A stretch of DNA of 12,596 bases from Solirubrobacteraceae bacterium (GTDB lineage: Bacteria > Actinomycetota > Thermoleophilia > Solirubrobacterales > Solirubrobacteraceae), in the NCBI GenBank assembly GCA_025935735.1, contig JAICUS010000119.1, positions 1 to 12,596 of the forward strand, given 5' to 3'. A program made the position numbers and the translations under genes. The notes under the pieces were generated by a model that did not search any database, was not told the DNA's origin, and saw only the letters and a program-made list of their open reading frames with translations. The number at the start of each line of letters is the position of its first letter. Position 1 is the stretch's first letter. Shown piece by piece: positions 1 to 8,353 of this stretch.

Positions 1-439
1 GAACGTCAGCCAGCCGTCCGACGTGCTCACCGCCCGGGCCGCCGCGGCGGGCGCGTTCGACAGCCTGTTCCTCGGGCTCGGCGTGGTGGCGCTGATCGTC
101 GGCGCCGTCGGGGTGGCCAACATCATGATCATCTCGGTGCTGGAGCGCCGCTCGGAGATCGGCCTGCGCCGCGCCCTCGGCGCCACCCAGGGCCAGATCC
201 GCACCCAGTTCCTCGCCGAGTCGATCCTGCTCGCGCTCGCCGGCGGCGTCGCCGGCGTGCTGGCCGGCGTCGCGGCGACGGCCGTCTACGCGAGCGCGAG
301 GCACTGGGCGCTCGTGATCCCGGCCGAGGCCTGGGCGGGCGGCATCGCCTCGGCCATCCTGATCGGCGCGCTGGCCGGCCTGCTGCCGGCCGTCCGCGCG
401 TCGCGGATGCCGCCCACCGTGGCCCTGCGGACGGTATGA
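1..439 (+). CDS. MacB/FtsX-type ABC transporter permease, C-terminal part
   Basis: Partial gene; the 5' end lies before the window and the first full codon is at base 2. About 145 residues remain, ending in TGA at 437-439. They form the typical C-terminal FtsX/MacB permease domain: a hydrophobic helix (FLGLGVVALIVGAVGVANIM), the conserved cytoplasmic coupling segment ERRSEIGLRRALGAT followed by QIRTQFLAES, and then two more hydrophobic helices ending in PAVRASRMPPTVALRTV. MacB-like permeases work with a separate or fused ATPase and move substrates by mechanotransmission (tripartite macrolide or peptide export, lipoprotein release) rather than through a channel. The ATPase and periplasmic domain would be upstream, outside the window, so the substrate cannot be named. 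Family assignment is firm, function is not. Confidence 0.93.
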   Translation, partial: NVSQPSDVLTARAAAAGAFDSLFLGLGVVALIVGAVGVANIMIISVLERRSEIGLRRALGATQGQIRTQFLAESILLALAGGVAGVLAGVAATAVYASARHWALVIPAEAWAGGIASAILIGALAGLLPAVRASRMPPTVALRTV

Positions 440-440
440 G

Positions 441-454
441 CCGGCGGCCGCCGG
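441..454. terminator. GC palindrome after ABC permease stop
   Basis: CCGGCGGCCGCCGG is a perfect 14-bp palindrome starting two bases after the permease TGA. It can fold into a short 5-bp stem with a 4-nt loop. It could slow or end transcription of the permease gene, but there is no T-tract and such palindromes arise easily at this GC content, so the call is weak. Confidence 0.3.
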
Positions 455-456
455 GA

Positions 457-642
457 TCAGACGGTGTCGAGCGGGCGCAGCGCCGGGATGGCCCGCGCGC
501 GGCGGGCGGGCAGCCGCAGCCGGCGCGGCCACTGCAGCGGGCGATCCATGAGCTCGGCGGCCTGTCCCGGCACGAGGACGGCCCACAGGCCGGCGGCCGT
601 GGCGAGCAGGATGCGGACTCCGAGGGGTGGCGTATCGGTCAC
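457..642 (-). CDS. Possible small membrane-anchored hypothetical protein (61 aa)
   Basis: GTG start (complement of 640-642) and TGA stop (complement of 457-459). The product has one hydrophobic stretch, roughly residues 10-26 (VRILLATAAGLWAVLVPGQ), then a basic, Pro/Arg-rich tail ending RAIPALRPLDTV. Third codon positions are almost all G or C, as in the neighbouring genes, and the hydrophobic-then-basic layout suggests a single-pass inner-membrane peptide. There is no Shine-Dalgarno sequence, and no family is recognised. A TTGACG-like box lies upstream on the minus strand (near 687-692) but no convincing -10 was found. It ends 17 nt from the end of the convergent ABC permease. It could be a chance ORF. 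Confidence 0.4.
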   Translation of the reverse strand: MTDTPPLGVRILLATAAGLWAVLVPGQAAELMDRPLQWPRRLRLPARRARAIPALRPLDTV

Positions 643-719
643 GTCGCTCGCGCCGACACTGCCCCGTCGGCCCGGGGCGCAACCGTCGTCAACCGCGCGT
701 GACAGCCCAGAAACGACGA

Positions 720-740
720 GAGCCGCCTCGCGGGCGGCTC
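720..740 (-). terminator. Hairpin terminator after the padR-HAAS operon
   Basis: GAGCCGCC (720-727) and GGCGGCTC (733-740) form a perfect 8-bp GC-rich stem with a 5-nt loop. Read on the minus strand it lies 68 nt past the stop of the HAAS membrane protein and is followed by TCGTCGTTTCT, a modestly T-rich run. This fits an intrinsic terminator for the padR operon. Longer flanking pairings (681-689 with 743-751) may also form. Confidence 0.55.
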
Positions 741-807
741 GTACGACGGTTATCGGCAGCGCCGCCCCGAACCTTTAGCCCCCGCGCGCGAGTTGGCGCG
801 TTGGCGC

Positions 808-1647
808 TCAGCGGGTCCAGAGGCCGAGCGGCCGGCCGAGCACCGCGAAGCAGGCCAGCACGGCCGCGGCCTCGATGCCGGCGACCAGCAGCCCGTTGGC
901 GACGGAGCCTGCCTCCACGCGGTCGCGCAGGAACGCCGCCGCGGCCGCGACGACGGTGACGAGCGGCAACAGCCGGGCGGCCGAGAGCCGCGGGAGCTCG
1001 ACGCGGGTCAGGCGAGCGAGGTCGTCCAGCGGCGGCCGGACAGCCCGCACGCGGGCGCCGTCGAGCCGGCGGGCCAGCGCCCGGGCGCGCACCACGGCGA
1101 CGAGCGCGATGCCGGCCAGCGCCGGGCCGGCGAGCAGCAGCCCGGCCGAGCCCTGTCCCGTCACCGCCGCGCCCGCCGCGAACATGGTCAGACCGGCGGC
1201 GACCAGTGCCGTGCCGTTGCGGCGCGCGAGCAGGGTGGCGTCGGCCGGCGCCATCGGCGTCCGCCGCGCCGCGAGCGCCTGCAGCAGCGCGAGCCCGGCC
1301 GCCACGCCGGCCACCTGCGCCGCGACGAAGAAGACGACCGCCCAGGCCACGGGCGCCGTGACGTCCGGCGAGGCCGAGTGGATGAGTGAGAGCGTCGAGC
1401 CGCCGGTGGCCAGCACGGCGGCGACGGCCAGCAGCGTCGCGCGGATCCCGCGCCGCGCGGCGACCTCGGCGTCGAACGCCGCGGCGATCTCCGCAGGCGC
1501 GCCGAACGCCCGCACGGCGTCCGCCTCGCCGCGCTCGGCCGCCGCGTCCTCCAAGTGGTCGCGGCACTCGCGCAGGAAGCGCCGGCGCGCGGCCCCGCGG
1601 ACGCGCAGCGCCGCCGAGAGCTCCGTCAGATACCGCTCGACGGTCAT
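808..1647 (-). CDS. HAAS-domain six-helix membrane protein paired with PadR
   Basis: 279 residues from ATG at 1647. This start is chosen because it overlaps the PadR stop as ATGA (1647-1644), and the first residues match the HAAS/DUF1700-like helical domain (MTVERYLTELSAALR, then RECRDHLEDAAAERGE and AFGAPAEIAAAFDAEVAARR, residues 1-66). The rest holds about six hydrophobic helices at roughly 70-90, 99-122, 146-164, 168-187, 225-240 and 250-270, with a basic loop at 187-222. HAAS (HTH-associated alpha-helical signalling) domains typically occur in genes coupled to a PadR regulator and are thought to convey a signal between membrane and regulator; that role is inferred from the family. The frame stays open further upstream through padR, but that extension is arginine/alanine-rich and would overlap padR fully, so it is rejected. 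Ligand and function are unknown. Confidence 0.85.
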   Translation of the reverse strand: MTVERYLTELSAALRVRGAARRRFLRECRDHLEDAAAERGEADAVRAFGAPAEIAAAFDAEVAARRGIRATLLAVAAVLATGGSTLSLIHSASPDVTAPVAWAVVFFVAAQVAGVAAGLALLQALAARRTPMAPADATLLARRNGTALVAAGLTMFAAGAAVTGQGSAGLLLAGPALAGIALVAVVRARALARRLDGARVRAVRPPLDDLARLTRVELPRLSAARLLPLVTVVAAAAAFLRDRVEAGSVANGLLVAGIEAAAVLACFAVLGRPLGLWTR

Positions 1648-1958
1648 CCCAGCACCCGCTCGACCGCCGAGGAGAACCGCCGCCACTGCGCGCGCGAGCG
1701 CGAGACCTCGCGCCGGCCCGCCGCCGACAGCGAATAGACGCGCCGCCGCCGCCCCTCCCCGTCGCTCCACGCGCTGGTCACGAGGCCACCGCGCTCGAGC
1801 CGGTGCAGGGCGGGATACAGCGACCCCTCGGGCACCTCGAGCTCGCCCCCGCTGCGCCGGGTCAGCCGCTGGCTGAGCTCATATCCGTGGCCCGGCGCAT
1901 CCGCCAGGACCGCGAGCAGCAGTCCGTCCAGGTGCCCGCGCAGCAGGTCGCTCGTCAT
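1644..1958 (-). CDS. PadR-family transcriptional regulator
   Basis: 104 residues, an ordinary length for a short (PadR-s2-type) winged-helix repressor. Residues 8-60 carry the family hallmarks: GHLDGLLLAVLADAPGHGYEL, then the recognition helix and wing region EVPEGSLYPALHRLERGGLV, followed by the basic strand GEGRRRRVYSLSAAGRREV and a dimerisation helix to the C terminus. PadR proteins bind DNA as dimers and usually repress their own operon and membrane or efflux genes, with release by small ligands. The start at 1958 is chosen because the PadR fold begins there and a -10 box ends 8 nt upstream; a longer frame from 2030 would run across the promoter and palindrome. The stop overlaps the downstream HAAS gene by four bases (ATGA), so the two are translationally coupled. 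Autoregulation is very likely given the palindrome at 1969-1989. Confidence 0.93.
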   Translation of the reverse strand: MTSDLLRGHLDGLLLAVLADAPGHGYELSQRLTRRSGGELEVPEGSLYPALHRLERGGLVTSAWSDGEGRRRRVYSLSAAGRREVSRSRAQWRRFSSAVERVLG

Positions 1959-1965
1959 GACGGCC

Positions 1966-1994
1966 ACTATACCTAGGCCGTCTAGGTATGTCCC
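1966..1994 (-). promoter_or_regulatory. padR promoter, probably leaderless transcript
   Basis: On the minus strand GGGACA (1994-1989; four of six match TTGACA) is followed by exactly 17 nt and then TATAGT (1971-1966; five of six match TATAAT). Seven bases separate the -10 from the ATG at 1958, so transcription should begin at or within a base or two of the start codon. There is no Shine-Dalgarno sequence between them. The element is inferred from sequence only. Confidence 0.7.
1969..1989. promoter_or_regulatory. PadR operator palindrome
   Basis: ATACCTAG (1969-1976), a 5-nt spacer, then CTAGGTAT (1982-1989): perfect 8-bp arms with dyad symmetry over 21 bp, AT-rich in a very GC-rich background. 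It fills the spacer between the predicted -35 and -10 of padR and touches both, the ideal position for a repressor dimer. PadR regulators commonly bind such self-promoter palindromes. No second copy was noticed in the window, including upstream of the antiporter gene. Confidence 0.75.
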
Positions 1995-2024
1995 GGCGCC
2001 GCCCGCGGAAAGGGCGGCGCCGGG
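1992..2024 (-). terminator. Strong hairpin after the antiporter gene
   Basis: CCCGGCGCCGCCC (1992-2004) and GGGCGGCGCCGGG (2012-2024) form a perfect 13-bp GC stem with a 7-nt loop. On the minus strand it begins 9 nt after the antiporter stop. No T-tract follows, so it is either a non-canonical actinobacterial terminator or an RNA-stabilising stem. It directly abuts the padR -35 box and would insulate padR from read-through. Confidence 0.65.
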
Positions 2025-2033
2025 CGACATACG

Positions 2034-3503
2034 TCAGACGGCCTCGAGCGCGGCCTCGGCGTGCGGCGCGAGCTCCGACGCGGTCGCGGGATGCGACTCG
2101 ACCAGGATCGCCGAGATGACGGCCCCGGCCGCGGCGATCGCCGCGAGCACGTAGAACGCGGTCGAGAAGCCGTGCGTCAGCGCGGCGCCGCCGGCCGCGG
2201 CGGCCCCCGGGTGCGCGGTGAGGAAGCTCGCCGTCGCGGTCGCCGCGATGGTGGTCACCGCCGCGGTGCCGATCGCGCCGCCGATCTGCTGGGTCGTGTT
2301 GATGAGCCCCGACGCGACGCCCGCGTCGGCGTGCCTCACCCCGGCCAGCGCGCCGATCGTCATCGGGATGAACGCGAACGCCATCCCGAGCCCGGTCACC
2401 AGGAAGGCCGGGAACAGGTCCCAGAAGTAGTGGCCGTCCACCGGCAGCCGCGCGTAGAGCACGAGGCCGACCGCGGTGAGCAGGAGCCCGCCCACCAGCG
2501 GGGTGCGCAGCCCGATCCTCAACGCCACCGCCTGGGCGACGTTCGCGAACACGACGATCGTCAGCGTCAGCGCGACGTACGCGACGCCGGTCTGGATCGC
2601 CGAGTAGTGCAGCACCTGCTGCATGTACAGCGTGAGCAGGAAGAACTGCGAGAAGATCGCCGCGCCCATCAGCAGCCCGGCGACGTTGGAGCCGGTCAGC
2701 GTCCGCAGGCGGAACATCCGCATCGGCAGCAGCGGGGCCTTGGACCGCAGCTCGATCGCCACGAAGCCGATGATCAGCGCGCCGGACACGGCGAGCAGCA
2801 CGATCGTCTCGGTCGATCCCCAGCCGTGCTGGACGGCGCGGGTCATCGCGTAGACGAGCAGCATCAGGCCGCCGGTGATCGACGCGGCGCCGGGCAGGTC
2901 GAAGTGGCGGTGGGTGAGGTCGGCGCGGCTCTCATTGAGCAGGCGCGGGGCCAGCGCGATCACCGCGATGCCGACGGGGACGTTGATGAAGAACACCCAC
3001 GACCAGCTCAGGGCGCTGGTCAGCGCGCCGCCGAGCAGCACGCCGGCGGCGCCGCCGCTGCCGGACACCGCGCCCCAGATGCCCAGGGCGAGGTTGCGCT
3101 CGCGGCCCTCCGCGAACGTCGTCATGAGGATGGACAGCGCGGCCGGCGACACCAGCGCCGCGCCGAGGCCCTGAACCGCGCGGAAGGCGATGAGCGAGCC
3201 CTCCGACCACGCGAGGCCGTCGAGGAGGGAGCTGGCGGTGAAGAGCGCCAGCCCGGCGATGAACAGGCGACGGCGGCCGATGATGTCGGCCATCCGGCCG
3301 CCGAGCAGCAGCACCCCGCCGAAGAGGATCGAGTAGGCGGTGACCACCCACTGCAGGTTCTCCTGGCTGAAGTGCAGGTCGGTCTTGATCGTCGGGAGTG
3401 CGACGTTGACGATCGCCACGTCGAGCACGACCATGAACTGCGCGGCGACGATCACCGCGAGCGCGATCCAGCGCCGGCGGTCTGTGTTTTGCATCTCAGA
3501 CAT
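2034..3503 (-). CDS. DHA2 (EmrB/QacA-type) MFS drug:H+ antiporter
   Basis: 489 residues with about 14 hydrophobic helices, the usual size for the DHA2 family, which exports drugs, dyes or metabolites in exchange for protons. Visible motifs: D1 (LDVAIVNVALP, residues 27-37, with the membrane-embedded Asp28), motif A between helices 2 and 3 (GGRMADIIGRRR, 68-79), motif B (AFRAVQGLGAAL, 106-117, with Arg108), and a motif-C region GSGGAAGVLLGGAL (148-161) followed by WSWVFFINVPVG (167-178). The proline of the textbook motif C is absent, as in many actinobacterial relatives. ATG at 3503 is used; a second ATG at 3494 (MQNTDRRR) is equally possible, since neither has a Shine-Dalgarno sequence. The gene is followed by padR on the same strand, but a hairpin and a separate promoter lie between, so co-transcription is unlikely. 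The substrate cannot be told from sequence. Confidence 0.93.
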   Translation of the reverse strand: MSEMQNTDRRRWIALAVIVAAQFMVVLDVAIVNVALPTIKTDLHFSQENLQWVVTAYSILFGGVLLLGGRMADIIGRRRLFIAGLALFTASSLLDGLAWSEGSLIAFRAVQGLGAALVSPAALSILMTTFAEGRERNLALGIWGAVSGSGGAAGVLLGGALTSALSWSWVFFINVPVGIAVIALAPRLLNESRADLTHRHFDLPGAASITGGLMLLVYAMTRAVQHGWGSTETIVLLAVSGALIIGFVAIELRSKAPLLPMRMFRLRTLTGSNVAGLLMGAAIFSQFFLLTLYMQQVLHYSAIQTGVAYVALTLTIVVFANVAQAVALRIGLRTPLVGGLLLTAVGLVLYARLPVDGHYFWDLFPAFLVTGLGMAFAFIPMTIGALAGVRHADAGVASGLINTTQQIGGAIGTAAVTTIAATATASFLTAHPGAAAAGGAALTHGFSTAFYVLAAIAAAGAVISAILVESHPATASELAPHAEAALEAV

Positions 3504-3634
3504 TGCCGTAGAGGGTCCCGCGCGGAGGGGCCGCGGCCTATACGGGATTCAGGCGTCGGAGGGTGCGGCTAGCCCCTAAAGCTTGTGGGTTTCCACACTA
3601 GCCCGCTCATCGATCTCTCAGGTAGCGTCGCGCC
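3504..3634. promoter_or_regulatory. Divergent promoter region between antiporter and solenoid genes
   Basis: 131 bp, less GC-rich than its surroundings. It contains TGTGG (3584-3588), GTTT, CCACA (3593-3597), an inverted repeat with 5-bp arms and a 4-nt spacer, and a direct repeat CTAGCCC at 3569-3575 and 3598-3604 that brackets it. A minus-strand TATAGG (3542-3537) could be the -10 for the antiporter, but no well-spaced -35 was found. The repeats may bind a regulator; which gene it would control is unclear. Confidence 0.45.
3623..3628 (+). promoter_or_regulatory. Putative -10 box, leaderless GTG start of the solenoid gene
   Basis: TAGCGT fits the TAnnnT core of a -10 element and lies six bases before the GTG at 3635. 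That places the expected transcription start at the start codon itself. No clear -35 and no Shine-Dalgarno sequence are visible. Confidence 0.5.
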
Positions 3635-5917
3635 GTGAAGTCAGGGAAGACACTGGCGCTGGGCGTCGCGCTCGCGCTGCTGCTGGGCGGGACCGCCCAA
3701 GCGGCCGACACCTACCGGATCACCGCCGGCGGCAACCAGGACTGGGGGCCGGACACGGGAGCCCTCGACCAGACGGCCTCGACGCCGCTGGAGGCGACCG
3801 GCACGGAGACCGACGACGGTCCGGCCGTCGGGACGGTCGACTACCACCTGCAGGCCGGCCCCGGCATCGCGCGCGCGTCGATGAACGGGCACGTCGCCGT
3901 GCCCTCCGGTCTCGCCTATCCGTTCAACCCGTCCATGCAGGCGGTGTCGACCACCGAGCTGACCATCAGCGGGCCGGCGTTCGAGATCAACACGTCGCTC
4001 AACCTCCACGTCGACGGCACCATCGACGCGACGCAGTGCCCCGGCGGCCCGCCCTGCGGCACCCTGACCGCGTTCGTCTTCGCCCCGTCGGGCACGACCG
4101 CGGGCGCCGGGTCGGAGTTCACCTCGCTCGGGGCCGGGCGGGAGAACGACATGGGGCTCCAGCTCGACCCGATCCCGGGCGGCTATCACGTGCACGGGGA
4201 CGTGACGTCGCGCGAGTTCGGGCTGCGCACGGGCACCCCGATCCCGCTCGGGATCGTGCTCAACCTCAGCGGCCGCTTCGGCGGCAACGCGGCGGGCGAG
4301 ACGTTCGCCGCCGACATGGAAGTGAGCTTCGCGCCCGGCGGCCCGGTGCTCAACCTCCCGGCCGGCTACACGGTGTCGGGCGCCAACGTGGTGAACAACC
4401 GCTGGGACGACCCGTTCGCGGGCAACCTCGTGGTGGCCGACTGCGACGACCCGGCGCTCGCCCAGGCGACGACGATCCGCGGCAGCCTCATCCTGCGCGA
4501 CCTGCCCGGGTGCCCGGCACTCACGCTGCCGCAGCTGGAGCACATCGGTGGCGACGTGATCATCGACGGCAATGCAGGTGACCTCGGGGTCGACCTGGGT
4601 AACGCGTCCGTCGGCGGGGCGATCGACGTGAGCAGCAACGGCGGCGACCTGACCGTCGACGTCGGCTCGGTGGGCGAGGCGATCGACGTCAGCGGGACGG
4701 GCGGCGACCTGACGATCGACGCGGGCTCGGTGGGCGAGGCGATCGACGTCAGCGGGACGGGCGGCGACCTGACGGTCGACCCCGGCACGACCGGCGGCGA
4801 CCTCGACATCAGCGACAACCCCGACGCGAATTCGATCGACGCCGGCAACGGGCAGATCGGCGGTGACCTGACGATCACCGACAACGGGACCGCCGCGGTG
4901 AACGCGAACGACTCGCTCACGGTCAGCGGCGACGCGGACGTCGAGACCGACGGCGGCGGGATGCTCGACCTCTCCGGCGTCGATGCCGCGGGCGACGAGA
5001 CCGTGGTGGCCGGCGACGGGGACGGCGTCAGCGCCAACACCGCGGGTGGGACGACCGACGTGTCGATCCTCGGCGGCACGGCGGCGATGCACGTCGTGCT
5101 CCCCGACGGCGCGTTCGACCAGCCCGTGGCGTTCACGGTCACCCGGCGCGGCGACGACCCGGCCGAGGGCGACGTCGACCCGCTCGCCGGCTACGCGTTC
5201 GCGTTCGCCGTGCCCACGCTGAACGCGGACGCCCGGCTGAGCTTCACGGTCGACCTGGCCGCGCTCGACGCGACCACGCGCGCGGCCCTGCTGGCGGGCA
5301 ACGCGACGCTGGTGACCAAGCCGGACGCTCCCGGCTCGGCGTACAGCGCGTTCGCCCGCTGCACCGGCGGGCAGACGCCGGAGGCCGACGGGTGCGTGAC
5401 GGTCACGCTGCTCGCGGCCGACGGCAGCGTCGCGCCGGCGGGCGCCGAGCCCGCGCTCGCGCGCTTCGACGGCGTCGCCGGGCACTTCTCGACCTGGGCC
5501 GTGGCGCGGCTGCTCGCGCACGCCGCCCCGCCGCCCGGCGCCGGCGCGCCGCCGGCGGCGACCCCGCCGCTGGGTTCCGTCGCCGCCCGCCCGACGCGGG
5601 CGCAGATCCGCGCGCTGCTGCGCCGCCAGATCGCCCCGCGCGGCAAGGCGGCGAGGATCGGCGCGCTGCTCCGGCACGGCTACCGGCTGCGCTTCCGGGC
5701 GCTCACCGCCGGCACCGCGAAGGTGGGCTGGTATCGCCACCGGGTCCTGATCGCACGCGGCCGGCACACGTTCGCCGGCGCGGGCCGGGCGACCATCGCC
5801 GTCAAGCTCACGCACGCGGGCCGCCGGCAGCTGCGGCACGCCAGGCGCCTGCGGCTCACGGCCCGGGGCTCGTTCGCGTCCGTGAGCGCGGCGCGCGGCT
5901 TCACGCTCCGGCGCTGA
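3635..5917 (+). CDS. Large exported beta-solenoid protein with 20-residue repeats
   Basis: 760 residues from a GTG. Residues 1-23 are a clear signal peptide (MKSGKTLALGVALALLLGG, cleavage after AQA). Residues 24 to about 260 are beta-rich, with a close Cys pair (CPGGPPC), and resemble no family I can name. About 270-320 looks like a receptor-L/Ecm33-type unit (RGSLILRDLPG, LPQLEHIGGDVIIDGN). It runs into a right-handed solenoid of 20-22-residue turns (AIDVSGTGGDLTIDAGSVGE and relatives, about 329-460). A beta-sandwich-like segment follows (about 480-625, ending HFSTWAVARLLA), then a Pro/Ala linker (628-648) and a basic C-terminal beta module (652-760), like tails I associate with Solirubrobacterales surface proteins. 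There is no LPxTG motif or membrane anchor. The protein is likely secreted or surface-associated, possibly adhesive or structural; that is inference. It is followed on the same strand by the uvrA-like gene, 51 bp away, which has its own promoter-like box. Confidence 0.88.
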   Translation: MKSGKTLALGVALALLLGGTAQAADTYRITAGGNQDWGPDTGALDQTASTPLEATGTETDDGPAVGTVDYHLQAGPGIARASMNGHVAVPSGLAYPFNPSMQAVSTTELTISGPAFEINTSLNLHVDGTIDATQCPGGPPCGTLTAFVFAPSGTTAGAGSEFTSLGAGRENDMGLQLDPIPGGYHVHGDVTSREFGLRTGTPIPLGIVLNLSGRFGGNAAGETFAADMEVSFAPGGPVLNLPAGYTVSGANVVNNRWDDPFAGNLVVADCDDPALAQATTIRGSLILRDLPGCPALTLPQLEHIGGDVIIDGNAGDLGVDLGNASVGGAIDVSSNGGDLTVDVGSVGEAIDVSGTGGDLTIDAGSVGEAIDVSGTGGDLTVDPGTTGGDLDISDNPDANSIDAGNGQIGGDLTITDNGTAAVNANDSLTVSGDADVETDGGGMLDLSGVDAAGDETVVAGDGDGVSANTAGGTTDVSILGGTAAMHVVLPDGAFDQPVAFTVTRRGDDPAEGDVDPLAGYAFAFAVPTLNADARLSFTVDLAALDATTRAALLAGNATLVTKPDAPGSAYSAFARCTGGQTPEADGCVTVTLLAADGSVAPAGAEPALARFDGVAGHFSTWAVARLLAHAAPPPGAGAPPAATPPLGSVAARPTRAQIRALLRRQIAPRGKAARIGALLRHGYRLRFRALTAGTAKVGWYRHRVLIARGRHTFAGAGRATIAVKLTHAGRRQLRHARRLRLTARGSFASVSAARGFTLRR
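4621..4800 (+). repeat. Three 60-bp in-frame tandem repeats
   Basis: Units 4621-4680, 4681-4740 and 4741-4800 are exactly in register. Units 1 and 2 match at 51 of 60 bases; units 2 and 3 match at 39 of the first 40 bases and then diverge. Each unit encodes one 20-residue solenoid turn (residues 329-348, 349-368, 369-388). The near-identity of DNA, not just protein, points to recent duplication by slippage or unequal recombination. Flanking turns (DLDISDNPDA, DLTITDNGTA) are older, diverged copies. Confidence 0.9.
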
Positions 5918-5952
5918 GCAGGAACGGAGAAGCGAGGCGGCTGGGCCCCGCC

Positions 5953-5958
5953 TAGCAT
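5953..5958 (+). promoter_or_regulatory. Putative -10 box of the uvrA-like gene
   Basis: TAGCAT, a TAnnnT-type -10, sits ten bases before the ATG at 5969 and overlaps the alternative ATG at 5957. This favours 5969 as the real start, with a leader of at most a few bases. It is also the right edge of a small inverted repeat, AGGCGG (5935-5940) / CCGCCT (5948-5953). No convincing -35 is visible. Confidence 0.5.
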
Positions 5959-5968
5959 GGCCGGCACG

Positions 5969-8337
<2,369 letters not shown>

Positions 8338-8353
<16 letters not shown>

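Larger units (their letters stand above)
440..807. other. Gene-poor region between convergent genes
   Basis: This stretch lies between the ABC permease stop and the stop of the HAAS membrane protein. It holds a 14-bp perfect palindrome just after the permease stop (441-454), one doubtful minus-strand small ORF (457-642), and a structured segment 681-751 containing a strong hairpin at 720-740. No tRNA or recognisable RNA family was seen. The plus-strand open frames here are arginine-rich shadows without domains. Confidence 0.6.

Noticed and set aside
1959..2030. Longer padR start at 2030
   Set aside because: The extension would translate through the promoter, operator and part of the hairpin, and its residues do not belong to the PadR fold.
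2185..2240. Missing proline in antiporter motif C as a sign of altered function
   Set aside because: First taken as odd, but this variant is common among actinobacterial DHA2 relatives as I recall them; other motifs are intact.
2061..3572. A 503-residue plus-strand open frame opposite the antiporter
   Set aside because: It is charged, low-complexity Arg/Asp/Glu/His sequence, while the minus frame has all DHA2 antiporter motifs.
4621..4800. Tandem repeats considered as a CRISPR array
   Set aside because: There are no distinct spacers between conserved repeats. The 60-bp units are contiguous, in frame and encode solenoid turns.
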